A stretch of DNA of 64,000 nt from Ornithinimicrobium sediminis (GCF_021272345.1 NZ_JAJSDQ010000001.1:248001-312000), one strand, 5' to 3'; counted from the first letter of the stretch, positions 44,923 through 54,049 are shown. Numbers and translations: made by a program. The notes: a model not told the origin generated them from the sequence alone.

Positions 44923-45189
44923 GCCACCAACCCAGGTCCCTCCCCCAAACCGGCGCCGCCGACTCGGGAGAGAGCCCCGCGGTGGGGCCTCCCCTGCAGG
45001 CCAACGCCACCAGCGCGGGACTCTCCCGTCTGACAAGTGTGCCACAGGCCACATCGACATGCTCTTGCCATGCCCTGGACGTGGAGACGAGGCACGGAAC
45101 GACGAGTCATGAACAAGCGCACCCCTGTACCGAAGGGGGTGAATCAGCCCTGCCGGCCAGGACCTGCGCCAGTTCAAGATCGAGCTAGC
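44923..45189. other. Intergenic flank of the insertion element
   Basis: No accepted gene. The sequence leads into the left copy of the 15-bp target duplication. Confidence 0.4.
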
Positions 45190-45204
45190 CCCGGCGCCCA
45201 CAAT
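45190..45204. repeat. Left copy of the 15-bp target-site duplication
   Basis: CCCGGCGCCCACAAT directly abuts the left end of the IS481-type element and is repeated exactly at 46655-46669. Confidence 0.9.
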
Positions 45205-46654
45205 TGTGATGTCTCTGGACATGGGTGACAGTTCTGCATCAGGACACTGGTGACAGTTGGGGTGTCAGGACTTGGGTGACGGTTGGCTGGTCTTGGGCCG
45301 TTGGCCTCGGGGACGGCCGTTGCCGACGTACTTGATGCCAGGGGCAGGACGTGTGTGCTCGATGAGGACCTCACCGTGAGTGTCCGTGATGATGATGCGG
45401 TCGCCCTCGCTCACGACCAGGACCTGCTCGAAGGCGTGCTTGGCCTCGACCATGTAGGTGACGTGATCCAGGGCGAAGGTGCCGTTGCTGCTCAAGGTCC
45501 TGGTGCGTGTGCCGGCGGGAAGATGCTTGTCCTGTGGCACACGTGTCGAGGGCTGTGGGCGTGGTGCGGGGCGTTCGAACAGGGACCGCATCGGTCGTGG
45601 CCGAGGCGCTTCCGTCTTGGGGGTGGCCTGCCACGCTGTCAGCGGTGTGACGCGCCCGGGGAGCCCTTGGTGGGGACGTTCGGTGTTGTAGATCCGGTCA
45701 AACGCGTCGACGTGGGTCTGCAGCTCGGCCACGGTCTGGGCCAGCGGCTGCTTGTCCAGGTACCGGAACAGGGTCTGGTGGAAGCGTTCGTTCTTGCCCT
45801 GAGTGGTCGGCTTGTACGGCTTGCCGGTGATCGGCTCGACCCCCATGGCACTGGCGTGAGCGACGAGCTGGCCGATGTAGCCGCGGCGGGAGGGGTTCAG
45901 TGCGACCCCGTTGTCAGTCAGAAGCCGCTGAGGCACCCCGTGCGCGGCCACGGCCCGGTCGAAGACGGTGATCGCCGCCTCCACGGTCTCACCGGCGGCG
46001 ACGTGCGAGGCCAAGGCGTAGCGGGAGTGGTCATCGATCAGCTGGAAGATCACGCACTTACGCCCACCGGCGAGGACGTACTCGGTGCCGTCCAGCTGCC
46101 AGCACGCGTTCGGGGCGGGGTAGACGAACCGCCGCCAGGCCGAGCGGGGCCTCTTTCTCGGTTCCAGCCGGGCGACCCCAGCCTGGCGAAAGATCCGCGC
46201 CAGCGACGCCGTCGACGGCACCGGATCCAGCCCCATCGCGTGCATCTTGTCGTGCACGCTCACCGGTCCGAAGTCCAGACCGGACCGCTCCAAAGCCGCA
46301 CGGACCCCCAGCGCCTCCTGCTTGACCGCCTCAGTCAGCCTCGACGGGCTCGACCTCGGACGTCGCGACCTGGGTTCCAGTGCCGCAGCTGGCCCGTCCT
46401 GCAGGCTGCGTCGCCGGATCTCGTAGAACGTCTTGCGCGAGATGCCCTGCTCGAGGCAGAAGGTCGTCACCGACCCACGCGGTGCGTCACGGGGCCACTG
46501 CGTGATCGCCAGCCGGACACGAGGATCAACGGGTTCGTTCTTCGTCACCCGCCCAGTCGAGCCCAGTACTACCCAGAAGTGTCACCACCAAGACCTTCGA
46601 GAACGTCACCGATGTCCTGATGCGGAACTGTCACCCATGTCCTGTGACATCACA
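45205..46654 (-). mobile_element. Intact IS481-family insertion sequence, 1450 bp
   Basis: Bounded by 50-bp imperfect inverted repeats: left 45205-45254 and right 46605-46654, 5 mismatches, both beginning TGTGATGTC and sharing GGACATGGGTGACAGTTC. It contains one transposase gene on the minus strand and is flanked by a perfect 15-bp duplication, the length typical of the upper range for IS481. The intact gene, well-matched ends and unmutated duplication indicate a recent insertion. It lies between degraded sequence and the transfer operon. Confidence 0.95.
45265..46548 (-). CDS. IS481-family DDE transposase
   Basis: This 427-residue transposase has a GTG start inside the element. An N-terminal helix-turn-helix region (GSVTTFCLEQGISRKTFYE) precedes the rve integrase core with catalytic residues in QLDGTEYVLAGG, LLTDNGVALNPS and GKNERFHQTLFRY. 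C-terminal residues about 340-420 form an extra beta-rich DNA-binding domain (HVTYMVEAKHAFEQVLVVSE) and a basic tail. Length fits the family's longer group. No frameshift is present, so the element could be active. Confidence 0.95.
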   Translation of the reverse strand: MTKNEPVDPRVRLAITQWPRDAPRGSVTTFCLEQGISRKTFYEIRRRSLQDGPAAALEPRSRRPRSSPSRLTEAVKQEALGVRAALERSGLDFGPVSVHDKMHAMGLDPVPSTASLARIFRQAGVARLEPRKRPRSAWRRFVYPAPNACWQLDGTEYVLAGGRKCVIFQLIDDHSRYALASHVAAGETVEAAITVFDRAVAAHGVPQRLLTDNGVALNPSRRGYIGQLVAHASAMGVEPITGKPYKPTTQGKNERFHQTLFRYLDKQPLAQTVAELQTHVDAFDRIYNTERPHQGLPGRVTPLTAWQATPKTEAPRPRPMRSLFERPAPRPQPSTRVPQDKHLPAGTRTRTLSSNGTFALDHVTYMVEAKHAFEQVLVVSEGDRIIITDTHGEVLIEHTRPAPGIKYVGNGRPRGQRPKTSQPSPKS

Positions 46655-46669
46655 CCCGGCGCCCACAAT
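46655..46669. repeat. Right copy of the 15-bp target-site duplication
   Basis: CCCGGCGCCCACAAT, identical to 45190-45204, directly abuts the right end of the IS481-type element. Confidence 0.9.
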
Positions 46670-46805
46670 GCAGGTGCTGTTGTGCTCAGCGCTCCCGCCC
46701 CGCGATGCCCCCAGACCCCGGCGCGTGAATGCAGTCGGACGGCACCCGCGCGCGTCCGCGGGCGCGGCAAAAAGTGCGTCACGGATGCGGCGCGACGATC
46801 TGACT

Positions 46806-47462
46806 TCAACGGATCTCGCCGGTCTCCAGATCCACTCGGTGTCCGTCGACGACCTGCAGGCGCGGAGCACGTTGGGTCTGGTCGACTGGCTGCAGCAACC
46901 GGCGGTGGTGGTCGACATCGGCAACGTAGTGCTGAGCCCGTTGGTCGTGGGCGCCCTGGAAGCGGATGTGGGCTGGGCGGGCTGGCCAGTCATGGTGGCG
47001 GCTGTCGCAGGCCGTGCGCAGCCGGGTTCTGCGACGGTCGAAGAAGGCGGGCAGTGCGTAACGGTGCCATTCCTCGAGGGCGTCGCTGTCCATGTCCTGG
47101 CCGGCTGTGTGGCGCTGGTCGGCAAGGACGGCGATCTCGTGGACCAGGTGGGGGTGGGCGGGCCAGCAGGGTGGCACGAGGTAGGCAGGGTCCCAGACGT
47201 GCTCGGTGTTGACCCAGTCGACGACGGCCTCGAGCCAGTCCCACAGTTCGGTGCGCATGGGTGGGTCTTCGATGGATCCGGGGTCCCACGGGCGGGGCAG
47301 AGTGCTGAGATCGCCGATCGCCTTGCGATGGGCGTCGTCGCTGTTAAGGGCGATGTCCAGCTCCCGGTAGGCCAGGGTGATCAGGGGTCCGGGGGTGGGG
47401 AATTGCCTGGCCAGCGGGTAGCGTCCCCGTCCCTGTTTGCCCGCCTGGTGGGGTGTGTTCAC
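46806..47462 (-). CDS. DUF4913-type protein of the transfer operon
   Basis: This 218-residue protein starts at GTG 47462, which overlaps the coupling-protein stop (GTGA). The central region (ELWDWLEAVVDWVNTEHVWD, PPCWPAHPHLVHEIAVLADQ, WHRYALPAFFDRRRTRLRTA) matches the pattern of DUF4913 proteins, which are commonly encoded beside actinobacterial coupling proteins. Role unknown. It is the last gene of the transfer operon; the C-terminus is Arg/His/Gln-rich. Confidence 0.8.
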   Translation of the reverse strand: MNTPHQAGKQGRGRYPLARQFPTPGPLITLAYRELDIALNSDDAHRKAIGDLSTLPRPWDPGSIEDPPMRTELWDWLEAVVDWVNTEHVWDPAYLVPPCWPAHPHLVHEIAVLADQRHTAGQDMDSDALEEWHRYALPAFFDRRRTRLRTACDSRHHDWPARPAHIRFQGAHDQRAQHYVADVDHHRRLLQPVDQTQRAPRLQVVDGHRVDLETGEIR

Positions 47463-48943
47463 CGGTCGTCCTCCGCTGCGGTGAGGCCGTGCTGGTGGGC
47501 GGCGGCAAGGGCGGCGGTGGTGCATGCCTCGGCGGTGACCGTGCCGCTGCGGTGCCGGCGAGTTTGGTCTCGGAGCATGGCCTGGTCTGCCAGGAGCCGT
47601 CTGCCGGCGTGGCCGTCGATGCACCGGTGCAGCCGGGCCATGATCGATTTGCCGTTCTCGGAGATGACCAGGGCGTGCCGTTCCTTGATCTGGCGGATCT
47701 CTGACCCGGTGAGCACGGGGATGTCCTCGCCCGTGTAGGTGCGTCCGCCGCGGTGTCCGGTGTTCCAGGTGGCCCGGCCGACGCGGACCTTGCCGACGAG
47801 GTCGGAGACCTCCTGGTTGAAGGCGACGTCCTTGGAGCCGCCGAACAGGATGAGGTTGTTGGTCAGGCCGAGCACGGCGCGGGCCTCGGACTGGCCGAAG
47901 ATCGAGTCCAGCTGGGCGCGGGTCTGCGCGGCCCAGATAAACGACAGGCCGAGGGCGCGTTCGTTGGCCATCCGGGTGCGCAGCGTGGGCAGGGGTGCGG
48001 TGGAGGGCAGCTCATCCAGGCAGGCAAGCATGGGCGGGCACAACCGGCCCCACGGGGAGCGCTGCGCCATACCCAGGGCGGTGTCCAGGACGTGCTCGGC
48101 CAGGGCGGTCATCAGCGGGGAGGCCGAGGCGTAGGGGTCTTCCCGGCCGAGCAGGTAGATAGTGCCGCCACCGGCGAGGACCTGCCCGATGTTGGTCGCT
48201 GGTCGTCCCGGGCCGGGGACGCACCGCCTACGCATCGGTCCCTGGAAGAACAGCGACAGCGCCTGCTGCACTGTTGTGATCGTGTTACCGGCGGTCCGTT
48301 CGTCACCATGCAGGGCACCATGCAGCAGCCCGTGCCAGAACCGGGCGGCATGGGGGTGGGTGCGCAGGATCTCCGAGGGTTCGACGGTGGAGCGGGGGTC
48401 GGCGACCCACTCCAGTACGTCATCCAGGGAGCGGCTGGTCAGCGCGGCGGCGTGGAAGTAGGCCTGGATGACCTTGGCGGCCTCGGCGGCGTAGAACCGG
48501 GCGGCCTGGTCCCCGTACCCCTCAGCCACAGCGCCCTTGATCGTGCCGGCGGTGAACGCCTTGGCCCGCCGCTCGGCCACGAACGGGTCCACGCACCCGG
48601 CGATCGGGTCCCACACGAGCTCGGGCAGCCCTGGCACCAGCCCGAACGGGTCAAGCACCACGCAGGGACGCCCGCCGGCCGAGCGGGCCGTGAAGGTCAG
48701 CAGCAGGTCGTCCGGTTTGGTGAGAGTGACCAGGGCCGCTCCGGGTGCCTCCAGTAGGGCTGGGGTGAGCAGGTCCAGGGTCTTGCCCGACCCCTGCGGT
48801 CCGATGACCCCGGCGGTGCGGTCCCACGGCACCCACAGGTCGACCCCGGCGGGGGCGGTGGACCGTCCAAGGTTCCACCCCACGTCCCGAGGATCGAACC
48901 CTCGGTCGACACGACGACGCTGGAAGGGGCTGGGCGGATTCAT
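47459..48943 (-). CDS. Conjugative coupling protein (TraG/VirD4-like ATPase) without its own membrane anchor
   Basis: This 494-residue VirD4/TraG-type ATPase would connect the relaxosome to the mating pore. Walker A is GPQGSGKT near 50. Walker B-like segments follow (PPMLACLDELPSTAPLPTLR, SFIWAAQTRAQLDSIFG), with the family stretch GQVLAGGGTIYLLG. The usual N-terminal transmembrane helices are missing; instead the gene immediately upstream encodes a two-helix membrane protein overlapping by 4 bases (ATGA). ATG 48943 is preferred because the upstream frame overlaps that gene. Confidence 0.9.
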   Translation of the reverse strand: MNPPSPFQRRRVDRGFDPRDVGWNLGRSTAPAGVDLWVPWDRTAGVIGPQGSGKTLDLLTPALLEAPGAALVTLTKPDDLLLTFTARSAGGRPCVVLDPFGLVPGLPELVWDPIAGCVDPFVAERRAKAFTAGTIKGAVAEGYGDQAARFYAAEAAKVIQAYFHAAALTSRSLDDVLEWVADPRSTVEPSEILRTHPHAARFWHGLLHGALHGDERTAGNTITTVQQALSLFFQGPMRRRCVPGPGRPATNIGQVLAGGGTIYLLGREDPYASASPLMTALAEHVLDTALGMAQRSPWGRLCPPMLACLDELPSTAPLPTLRTRMANERALGLSFIWAAQTRAQLDSIFGQSEARAVLGLTNNLILFGGSKDVAFNQEVSDLVGKVRVGRATWNTGHRGGRTYTGEDIPVLTGSEIRQIKERHALVISENGKSIMARLHRCIDGHAGRRLLADQAMLRDQTRRHRSGTVTAEACTTAALAAAHQHGLTAAEDDR

Positions 48944-49389
48944 CGCGGGTCCTTCCCGTGAAGGTCGGGCCGGATGATCGCCCGGTGCTTGCGCAACCGG
49001 GGCAGACCCAGGAGGGTGCTGGCCTCGGCCCGGGAGGCCATGCCCCGCAACCGGCCCGGCCCCCACCGCCGGTACGCCACCACGAAAGCGACCAGCCAAC
49101 AGAGCAGGGTGACGCCCGCAATGATGTGCACCCAGGTCCGCAGCGCCCCCGGATCGGCGACCACACCGGGGTCGGTCAACCCGGCGCCGGCATCCCCGCG
49201 CAGGAGCCCAGGCAGGCTAGGGAGCAGCTCGGTGGCCGGGGGCCAGCCCCAGCCGCCGCCGGCGACGAGGTTGGCCACGGCCCGCCCGGTGTGCACCCCC
49301 AGCACGGCGACGAGGAGCAGGGTGGCCACGATCGCCAGTAGGATCTCGTAGGTCCACGGGTGGGGGTTCTTGAGTCTGTCCTGCTGCAT
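48940..49389 (-). CDS. Two-helix membrane protein, probable detached anchor of the coupling protein
   Basis: This 149-residue protein starts at the second in-frame ATG. Hydrophobic helices lie near residues 15-37 (ILLAIVATLLLVAVLGV) and 85-108 (WVHIIAGVTLLCWLVAFVVA), followed by a basic cytoplasmic tail (LLGLPRLRKHRAIIRPDLHG). Position, 4-base overlap and the absence of an anchor in the coupling protein suggest the two products together correspond to a normal VirD4/TraG. Confidence 0.8.
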   Translation of the reverse strand: MQQDRLKNPHPWTYEILLAIVATLLLVAVLGVHTGRAVANLVAGGGWGWPPATELLPSLPGLLRGDAGAGLTDPGVVADPGALRTWVHIIAGVTLLCWLVAFVVAYRRWGPGRLRGMASRAEASTLLGLPRLRKHRAIIRPDLHGKDPR

Positions 49390-49452
49390 CGCGGTCTCTC
49401 CTCCTCGGGTCAAGTCGTCTATTCGTTGAAGCGGATGGGACGGCTCAGGGAC

Positions 49453-51009
49453 TCAACTGGGTGCTTTGGGGTTGTCGTCGATGTTGCCCAGGCGCCAGAC
49501 CTCGAAGATGTGGTTCTCCATCGCATGCTCGTAGCTGAAGTGCCCGACCCCCGTGGTGGGGTTGGCGGCCTCGATCGAGGTGAAGGTGGCCGGGTCCCAG
49601 ACGAACCCGACGTGCCCGATCGTGTGCGGCCCCAGGTAGGAGTCGTAGAAGAACAAGTCCCCTGGTCGGGCCGCCTCGACCGGGACCCGGAACCCGTTGC
49701 CCATCGCCAGCCAGTCCCGTTGCGCCTGGGCGGTGCGGGGGGCGGTGATCCCGATCTGGGCCATCGCGGTCTGGGTCAGGGAGGAACAGTCCCAGACGTC
49801 GGGCCCACCGGCGCCCAGGATGTAGGCGTCACCGTTCTGCGCGGCCGCGAACGCCAGCATCTGGGCCACCCGTTCGCTGCTGACCGGGGGCAGGTCGGGG
49901 TTGCCGCCCTGACCGCCGCAGTGCACCGGGTCACCCAGCACCAGTCCGCCCCCATACTGCTGTGCGTAGTACAGGACGTCGTTGACGTACCAGTCCGCGT
50001 GGTTGTAGACGAAGAGCGCCTCACGCACCCCCTGTTCGCCACGGTGCACCCCGGAGGCGGTCAGGTAGTTCGCCGCGGAGTGCACCGAGTCGCCGGCGTT
50101 GTCGATGTCGGCCAGCCCGTCCCCGTCCCCGTCCACCCCGTAGGCGGCGAAGGTGGCCGGTATGAACTGCATGAGCCCCCGTGCCCCCGCCCAGCTGGTG
50201 CCGGTGGTGGCCCCGTGCGCGGTCTCGGCCATGCCGATTCCGGCCAGCAGGGTCCACGGGATCGCATACTCGGCGCCCGCCTGCTCGTACAGCTCCTGGA
50301 CGCCCGGCGGGACCGGCAGCGGCGAGTTGTGCAGGGAGTCCTGCCGCGGCTCACCGGGGGCGGGCAGCTCGAACCCGATGCCACCCTCCCCGTCCTCGGG
50401 CAGGTCCGGGGTCTGGCCGGGCGGGGGTGATGATGCGACGGCCACGCCGGACAGGGCCGCGCCACGCTGCGCCATGAACGGCACCGGGTCCACCGGTTCC
50501 CCATCGACGTGGACCTCGAAGTGCAGGTGGGAACCGATTGAGTCACCGGTGGACCCCTCGACCCCGACCCGTTGACCCAGGTGGACGGCCTGCCCGACGG
50601 TCAGCGTGCTCGGTGCCGCCAGGTGCAGGTACCGGGTGCTGATGCCACCACCGTGGTCGATCGTCACCGTGTTCCCTCCCCCGCTGGACCACCCGGCCGC
50701 GGTGACCGTGCCGGCCGCGGCGGCGACCACCGGTGCGCCCGCCGGCTGCGAGGTCAGGTCCACGCCTGCATGCAGACGCCACTCCTGGTGGATCGGGTGG
50801 AACCGGTCACCGAACCCCGAGGTCTGGGTGTAGGCGGTCTCGTACGGCGGCCGCCAGTCCCCGGTCACGGGAAGGGCCCCCTCACAGAACAAGGTGCGGT
50901 GCACCTGCGCCATCGCGGGCGTGGCCACCGAGGCCACGAGCACCGCGGTGGACAGGGGGAATCCCGCCAGCAGCGCGAGGACGGCCAGGACGACCAGGAC
51001 ACCTTTCAT
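49453..51009 (-). CDS. Three-domain cell-wall hydrolase: M23 peptidase, lytic transglycosylase, NlpC/P60
   Basis: This 518-residue secreted protein starts at ATG 51009 with AGGTGATAGG upstream. An N-terminal hydrophobic signal or anchor (VLVVLAVLALLAGFPLS) leads into an M23 domain (HAGVDLTS, GSHLHFEVHVDG). Next is a transglycosylase-like domain with the likely catalytic Glu in GIGMAETAHG and GARGLMQFIPATFAAYGVDG. Last is an NlpC/P60 domain with catalytic Cys in VWDCSSLTQ and His in IGHVGFVWD. Conjugative systems of Gram-positives need wall hydrolases to pass the pore through peptidoglycan. Having three distinct activities in one chain is unusual; two-domain versions are more common. Confidence 0.92.
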   Translation of the reverse strand: MKGVLVVLAVLALLAGFPLSTAVLVASVATPAMAQVHRTLFCEGALPVTGDWRPPYETAYTQTSGFGDRFHPIHQEWRLHAGVDLTSQPAGAPVVAAAAGTVTAAGWSSGGGNTVTIDHGGGISTRYLHLAAPSTLTVGQAVHLGQRVGVEGSTGDSIGSHLHFEVHVDGEPVDPVPFMAQRGAALSGVAVASSPPPGQTPDLPEDGEGGIGFELPAPGEPRQDSLHNSPLPVPPGVQELYEQAGAEYAIPWTLLAGIGMAETAHGATTGTSWAGARGLMQFIPATFAAYGVDGDGDGLADIDNAGDSVHSAANYLTASGVHRGEQGVREALFVYNHADWYVNDVLYYAQQYGGGLVLGDPVHCGGQGGNPDLPPVSSERVAQMLAFAAAQNGDAYILGAGGPDVWDCSSLTQTAMAQIGITAPRTAQAQRDWLAMGNGFRVPVEAARPGDLFFYDSYLGPHTIGHVGFVWDPATFTSIEAANPTTGVGHFSYEHAMENHIFEVWRLGNIDDNPKAPS

Positions 51010-51014
51010 GCCTA

Positions 51015-52544
51015 TCACCTGGCCGACTCGATGCCGAGGTTGGTGTTGGCCAGGGCGGCCTCCAGGGGGTGCAGGACGGTCTGCACCTTGTACAGGCGGT
51101 CACCGACCTGCCACACGGCCCGGCCGGGTTCCTGCCGGGCCCACCCGGTGATCGCGTCCACCGCTAGCGGTCCCAGGCCGAGGATCTCGTCGAGCTCGGC
51201 GGCGACCTTGGGGCCTTGCCCGTGCAGGATCTTGATGTCGGCCAGGTGCAGCATGTCCCGGGCGATGGTCTGGGCGACCGAGCCCTCGTCGCCGGCGGAG
51301 AGCAGGTCGGAAGGTTTGTGCGCGACCGCGTACTGGATGTCCCCGCCGGTCCCGGCGTACCCGCGGGACAGGCGCATGTCGGCGTCGAACGCCTTGACGG
51401 CCTCCGGTCCCAGCCGCAGCTGCCGCCACGCCTCGTCCCGCACGACCACGCGCTGGTCGGCCCGGGAGACGACCTCCCGTTGCCCGGCACCCCAGGAGCC
51501 CAGGCAGGTCAGGGCGATCCCCACCGCTTCCGCGGGGAGTCGGGACAGGGACAGGGACTGGATCGGCGCCAGCCAGTCGATGTGCACGGTGGTGTGCGCG
51601 TCGAACATGCCGGCCAGGGCCCCGTTGACCAGCTGGCCCAGGGCATCACGCAGCAGGCGGGTGGAGTCCATGAACTGCCGGCGGGTCTCGTACCGGGTCG
51701 CCGTCACCAGCTCGGGGGCAGGGTTGTCCAGGGCGTGCCACAACCCGGGCAGGGTGGTCTCGGCCAACGATGTGGCCGCGGTGGTGTACCCGGTGAGGTC
51801 GGCCAGTGCGGTGCGGACCACCGCCTCGTCGGTGGGCCCGAACGGGACCAGGTCCTCCCCCATCTGCTGGGACCCGACCAGGGCCCGGATGAGGGTCAGC
51901 CACCGCCCGAACACGGACTGGGCGCGACGTTGCGCCTCCACCCGGTCCAGCCGTGCCCACCCGTGACCCAGCGGTCCCAGGGCCAGCGGGTTGACCCGCG
52001 CCCCGAGTCCGGCGCCGAGCGCGATCGGCTCGACCCCCAGGAAGGCGCACACGCCCTCGTACTCGTCCTTGGTGTCTCCCAGGATCAGGGCCCGGTACCC
52101 GAAGTCCATCATCCGCAGGATGAACGCCTTGGTGGTCCCGGACTTGCCCATCCCCGGTTTGCCGAAGCACATGATGTTCGGGTTGCTGACCGGCACGTCC
52201 GCCCGGACCACCCAGCCCAGCGGGTCACAGTGGAACGCGGCCCCGGAGGCGACGTCGATACCCATCTGCGCCCCGGTCGGGGGCAGCGCCGGGGTGGGGA
52301 TGAACGGCCAGAACGCCGGTGCCTGGTCGCTGGTCATCCGCCAAGTGGCCACCGGCGCCCGCGCCGGCGCCCACCCCCGGTCCCTGGCCCGTGGCCCCCT
52401 CGGGCTGGTGGGCCGAAACACCCGCGGCTCCCGGGCCGCCTTCCCCGCCGGTTGCCCGATGGTGGGAGTGTCGTGGCCGAAGTCAGCCAGCAGGCGGGCC
52501 ACATCCCGGCCACCGGCGGACCGGCGGGTCCCTGGGCTGCGCAT
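51015..52544 (-). CDS. VirB4/TraC-type conjugation ATPase
   Basis: This is a 509-residue motor ATPase of the mating pore. Walker A is FGKPGMGKSGTTKAF and a Walker B-type site is VVVRDEAWRQLRLG. Other family segments are ALILGDTKDEYEGVCAFLG and GDIQYAVAHKPSDLL. It is shorter than most VirB4 proteins because the N-terminal half seems to be supplied by the upstream SCO6880-type gene, 2 bases away. The first 75 residues are basic and Pro/Arg-rich. ATG 52544 was selected over the long non-coding-like upstream frame. Confidence 0.88.
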   Translation of the reverse strand: MRSPGTRRSAGGRDVARLLADFGHDTPTIGQPAGKAAREPRVFRPTSPRGPRARDRGWAPARAPVATWRMTSDQAPAFWPFIPTPALPPTGAQMGIDVASGAAFHCDPLGWVVRADVPVSNPNIMCFGKPGMGKSGTTKAFILRMMDFGYRALILGDTKDEYEGVCAFLGVEPIALGAGLGARVNPLALGPLGHGWARLDRVEAQRRAQSVFGRWLTLIRALVGSQQMGEDLVPFGPTDEAVVRTALADLTGYTTAATSLAETTLPGLWHALDNPAPELVTATRYETRRQFMDSTRLLRDALGQLVNGALAGMFDAHTTVHIDWLAPIQSLSLSRLPAEAVGIALTCLGSWGAGQREVVSRADQRVVVRDEAWRQLRLGPEAVKAFDADMRLSRGYAGTGGDIQYAVAHKPSDLLSAGDEGSVAQTIARDMLHLADIKILHGQGPKVAAELDEILGLGPLAVDAITGWARQEPGRAVWQVGDRLYKVQTVLHPLEAALANTNLGIESAR

Positions 52545-52546
52545 GC

Positions 52547-54049
52547 TCAGCCTGCCTTCCGGGTCAGGCTGATGCCCATCGGCACCACCGAGGCGGCGAA
52601 GGCCACGTCGTGGGCCAGGTCCAGGCGCAGCGGGGCGAACCCGGCCCGCCGGATCGAGGAGTCCAACCGCCTGCCGGCCTCGGCCGCGCGGACCGTCTTG
52701 GGCACCGTGACCGTGGCCACGGCGTAGGGCACAGTCAGCGAGTTGCCGCGGGCCAGCTTGGACTCCAGCCGGCGGACCTTCTCGGACTCGTCGACGTTCT
52801 TGGTGCGCTGCTTCATCCGTGCGGCGACCCGCAACGACTGCCCCAGGTCCGCACCGAACTCGCTGTTGGCCGACTGCCGGTCCGCCCGCCCCGGCGGCAC
52901 GAGGGGGTAGCACACCATGAAGCTGCGCCGCTCCCCGTCCTCCCGTGGGATGAGGACCGGGGCCAGCGCCCCCATCGCGGCGCCCTTGACCGGCAGCGTG
53001 ATCGTCGAGGAGACCGAGTTCCAGGCGTCGTGAGAGTAGTGCCGCACCGCGCCATCGGCCCCCGACGGCCCGGCCATGTCCCACGGCACACAGGTGTTCA
53101 CACCGTCGTCGCTCTGAGCGGCCGCCAGGGCGTCGATGATCGCGGCCCGGTCACCGGGCGCGAACCCGGTCCGGCACGCAACCGCGAGCTGGGGGCTGGT
53201 CAGCCACTCCACTGAGGTGACGCCCAGGCCGCCGCGCAGGTGGGACTCGACCTCGGCGATCGCGCCGTACAGAGCACGCGCGCGGCCGTTGACACCCCCG
53301 CCGTACTCCCGGGCCACCTTGCCCAGCCGTGACTCGGGCACTACGACGGTGACGTACTCCTCGGTGCGCACTGTTGCGGCGGTCAGCGACTCGTGCAGGT
53401 CGTCGTTGATCGCCGTCACCTGGGCCGGGGTGTTCGGGGTGCGGTGGCGCCGTACCCAGTCGGCCCGTTCGGCACCGTCCTCGGGGACGGTGCGCACCAT
53501 GAAGATCACCTCGGAGACCAGCTCGGCCCGCACGGCGGCATCCAGCAGCTCGGCCAGACCCTGCCCGTAGACCTCCCGGTCCTCGGTCTCGGCCATGCCG
53601 AGGCCGGGGTGGACGATGCAGGCGGTGACCGCCCAGGTCCTCATGGAGTGGTTCTGGACCAGCGCGACCCGCCGGTGGTCGTGCCCGGCAGGTGGGCCCT
53701 CGTGGATCACGACGCTAGACAGGATCCCCGGCAGGTCCGCCTGCTCCTGTGGCTGGGCCTGCCCGGTGGTGGCCCGCGCCCGGAACCGGGTCCACCCGGC
53801 CAACGTCCCCGCCGCCAGGGCCACGGTCGAGGTGATCCAGCCGGTCATCGACCGGCCCCGCACCGGGACGGCCACGACACCGAACACCAACCCCCACAGG
53901 AGGACGGACAGGGCCACCGCGGCCCAATCCTGCTGGGAGATCGACCAGGCAACCGGGAGGACCGCTGCGGCCAGGAGGCCGAGCTGCAGGCCGGTGAGGC
54001 CGAAGAACCACCCGATGCGGGCGCGGGTGTAGTCGCGGTAGACAGTCAC
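52547..54049 (-). CDS. SCO6880-family conjugation membrane protein
   Basis: This is a 500-residue protein with GTG 54049 preceded by AGGAGGGC. Two hydrophobic helices lie near residues 13-60 (GWFFGLTGLQLGLLAAAVLP, LSVLLWGLVFGVVAVPV), giving a PrgI-like layout, followed by a large cytosolic alpha/beta domain (YGQGLAELLDAAVRAELVSE, HYSHDAWNSVSSTITLPV). This is the SCO6880 type found beside actinobacterial VirB4 ATPases. I infer it takes the place of PrgI plus the VirB4 N-terminal region. Confidence 0.82.
   Translation of the reverse strand: MTVYRDYTRARIGWFFGLTGLQLGLLAAAVLPVAWSISQQDWAAVALSVLLWGLVFGVVAVPVRGRSMTGWITSTVALAAGTLAGWTRFRARATTGQAQPQEQADLPGILSSVVIHEGPPAGHDHRRVALVQNHSMRTWAVTACIVHPGLGMAETEDREVYGQGLAELLDAAVRAELVSEVIFMVRTVPEDGAERADWVRRHRTPNTPAQVTAINDDLHESLTAATVRTEEYVTVVVPESRLGKVAREYGGGVNGRARALYGAIAEVESHLRGGLGVTSVEWLTSPQLAVACRTGFAPGDRAAIIDALAAAQSDDGVNTCVPWDMAGPSGADGAVRHYSHDAWNSVSSTITLPVKGAAMGALAPVLIPREDGERRSFMVCYPLVPPGRADRQSANSEFGADLGQSLRVAARMKQRTKNVDESEKVRRLESKLARGNSLTVPYAVATVTVPKTVRAAEAGRRLDSSIRRAGFAPLRLDLAHDVAFAASVVPMGISLTRKAG

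Noticed and set aside
45037-45228. 63-codon plus-strand frame running into the IS element
   Set aside because: No motif, and joining the flanks across the 15-bp duplication did not reveal a recognisable interrupted protein.
45283-46620. 445-codon plus-strand open frame in the IS element
   Set aside because: Antisense shadow of the transposase, no recognisable domain.
51216-52727. 503-codon plus-strand open frame
   Set aside because: Antisense to the VirB4-type ATPase; Gly/Gln/Pro-rich composition with no motifs.
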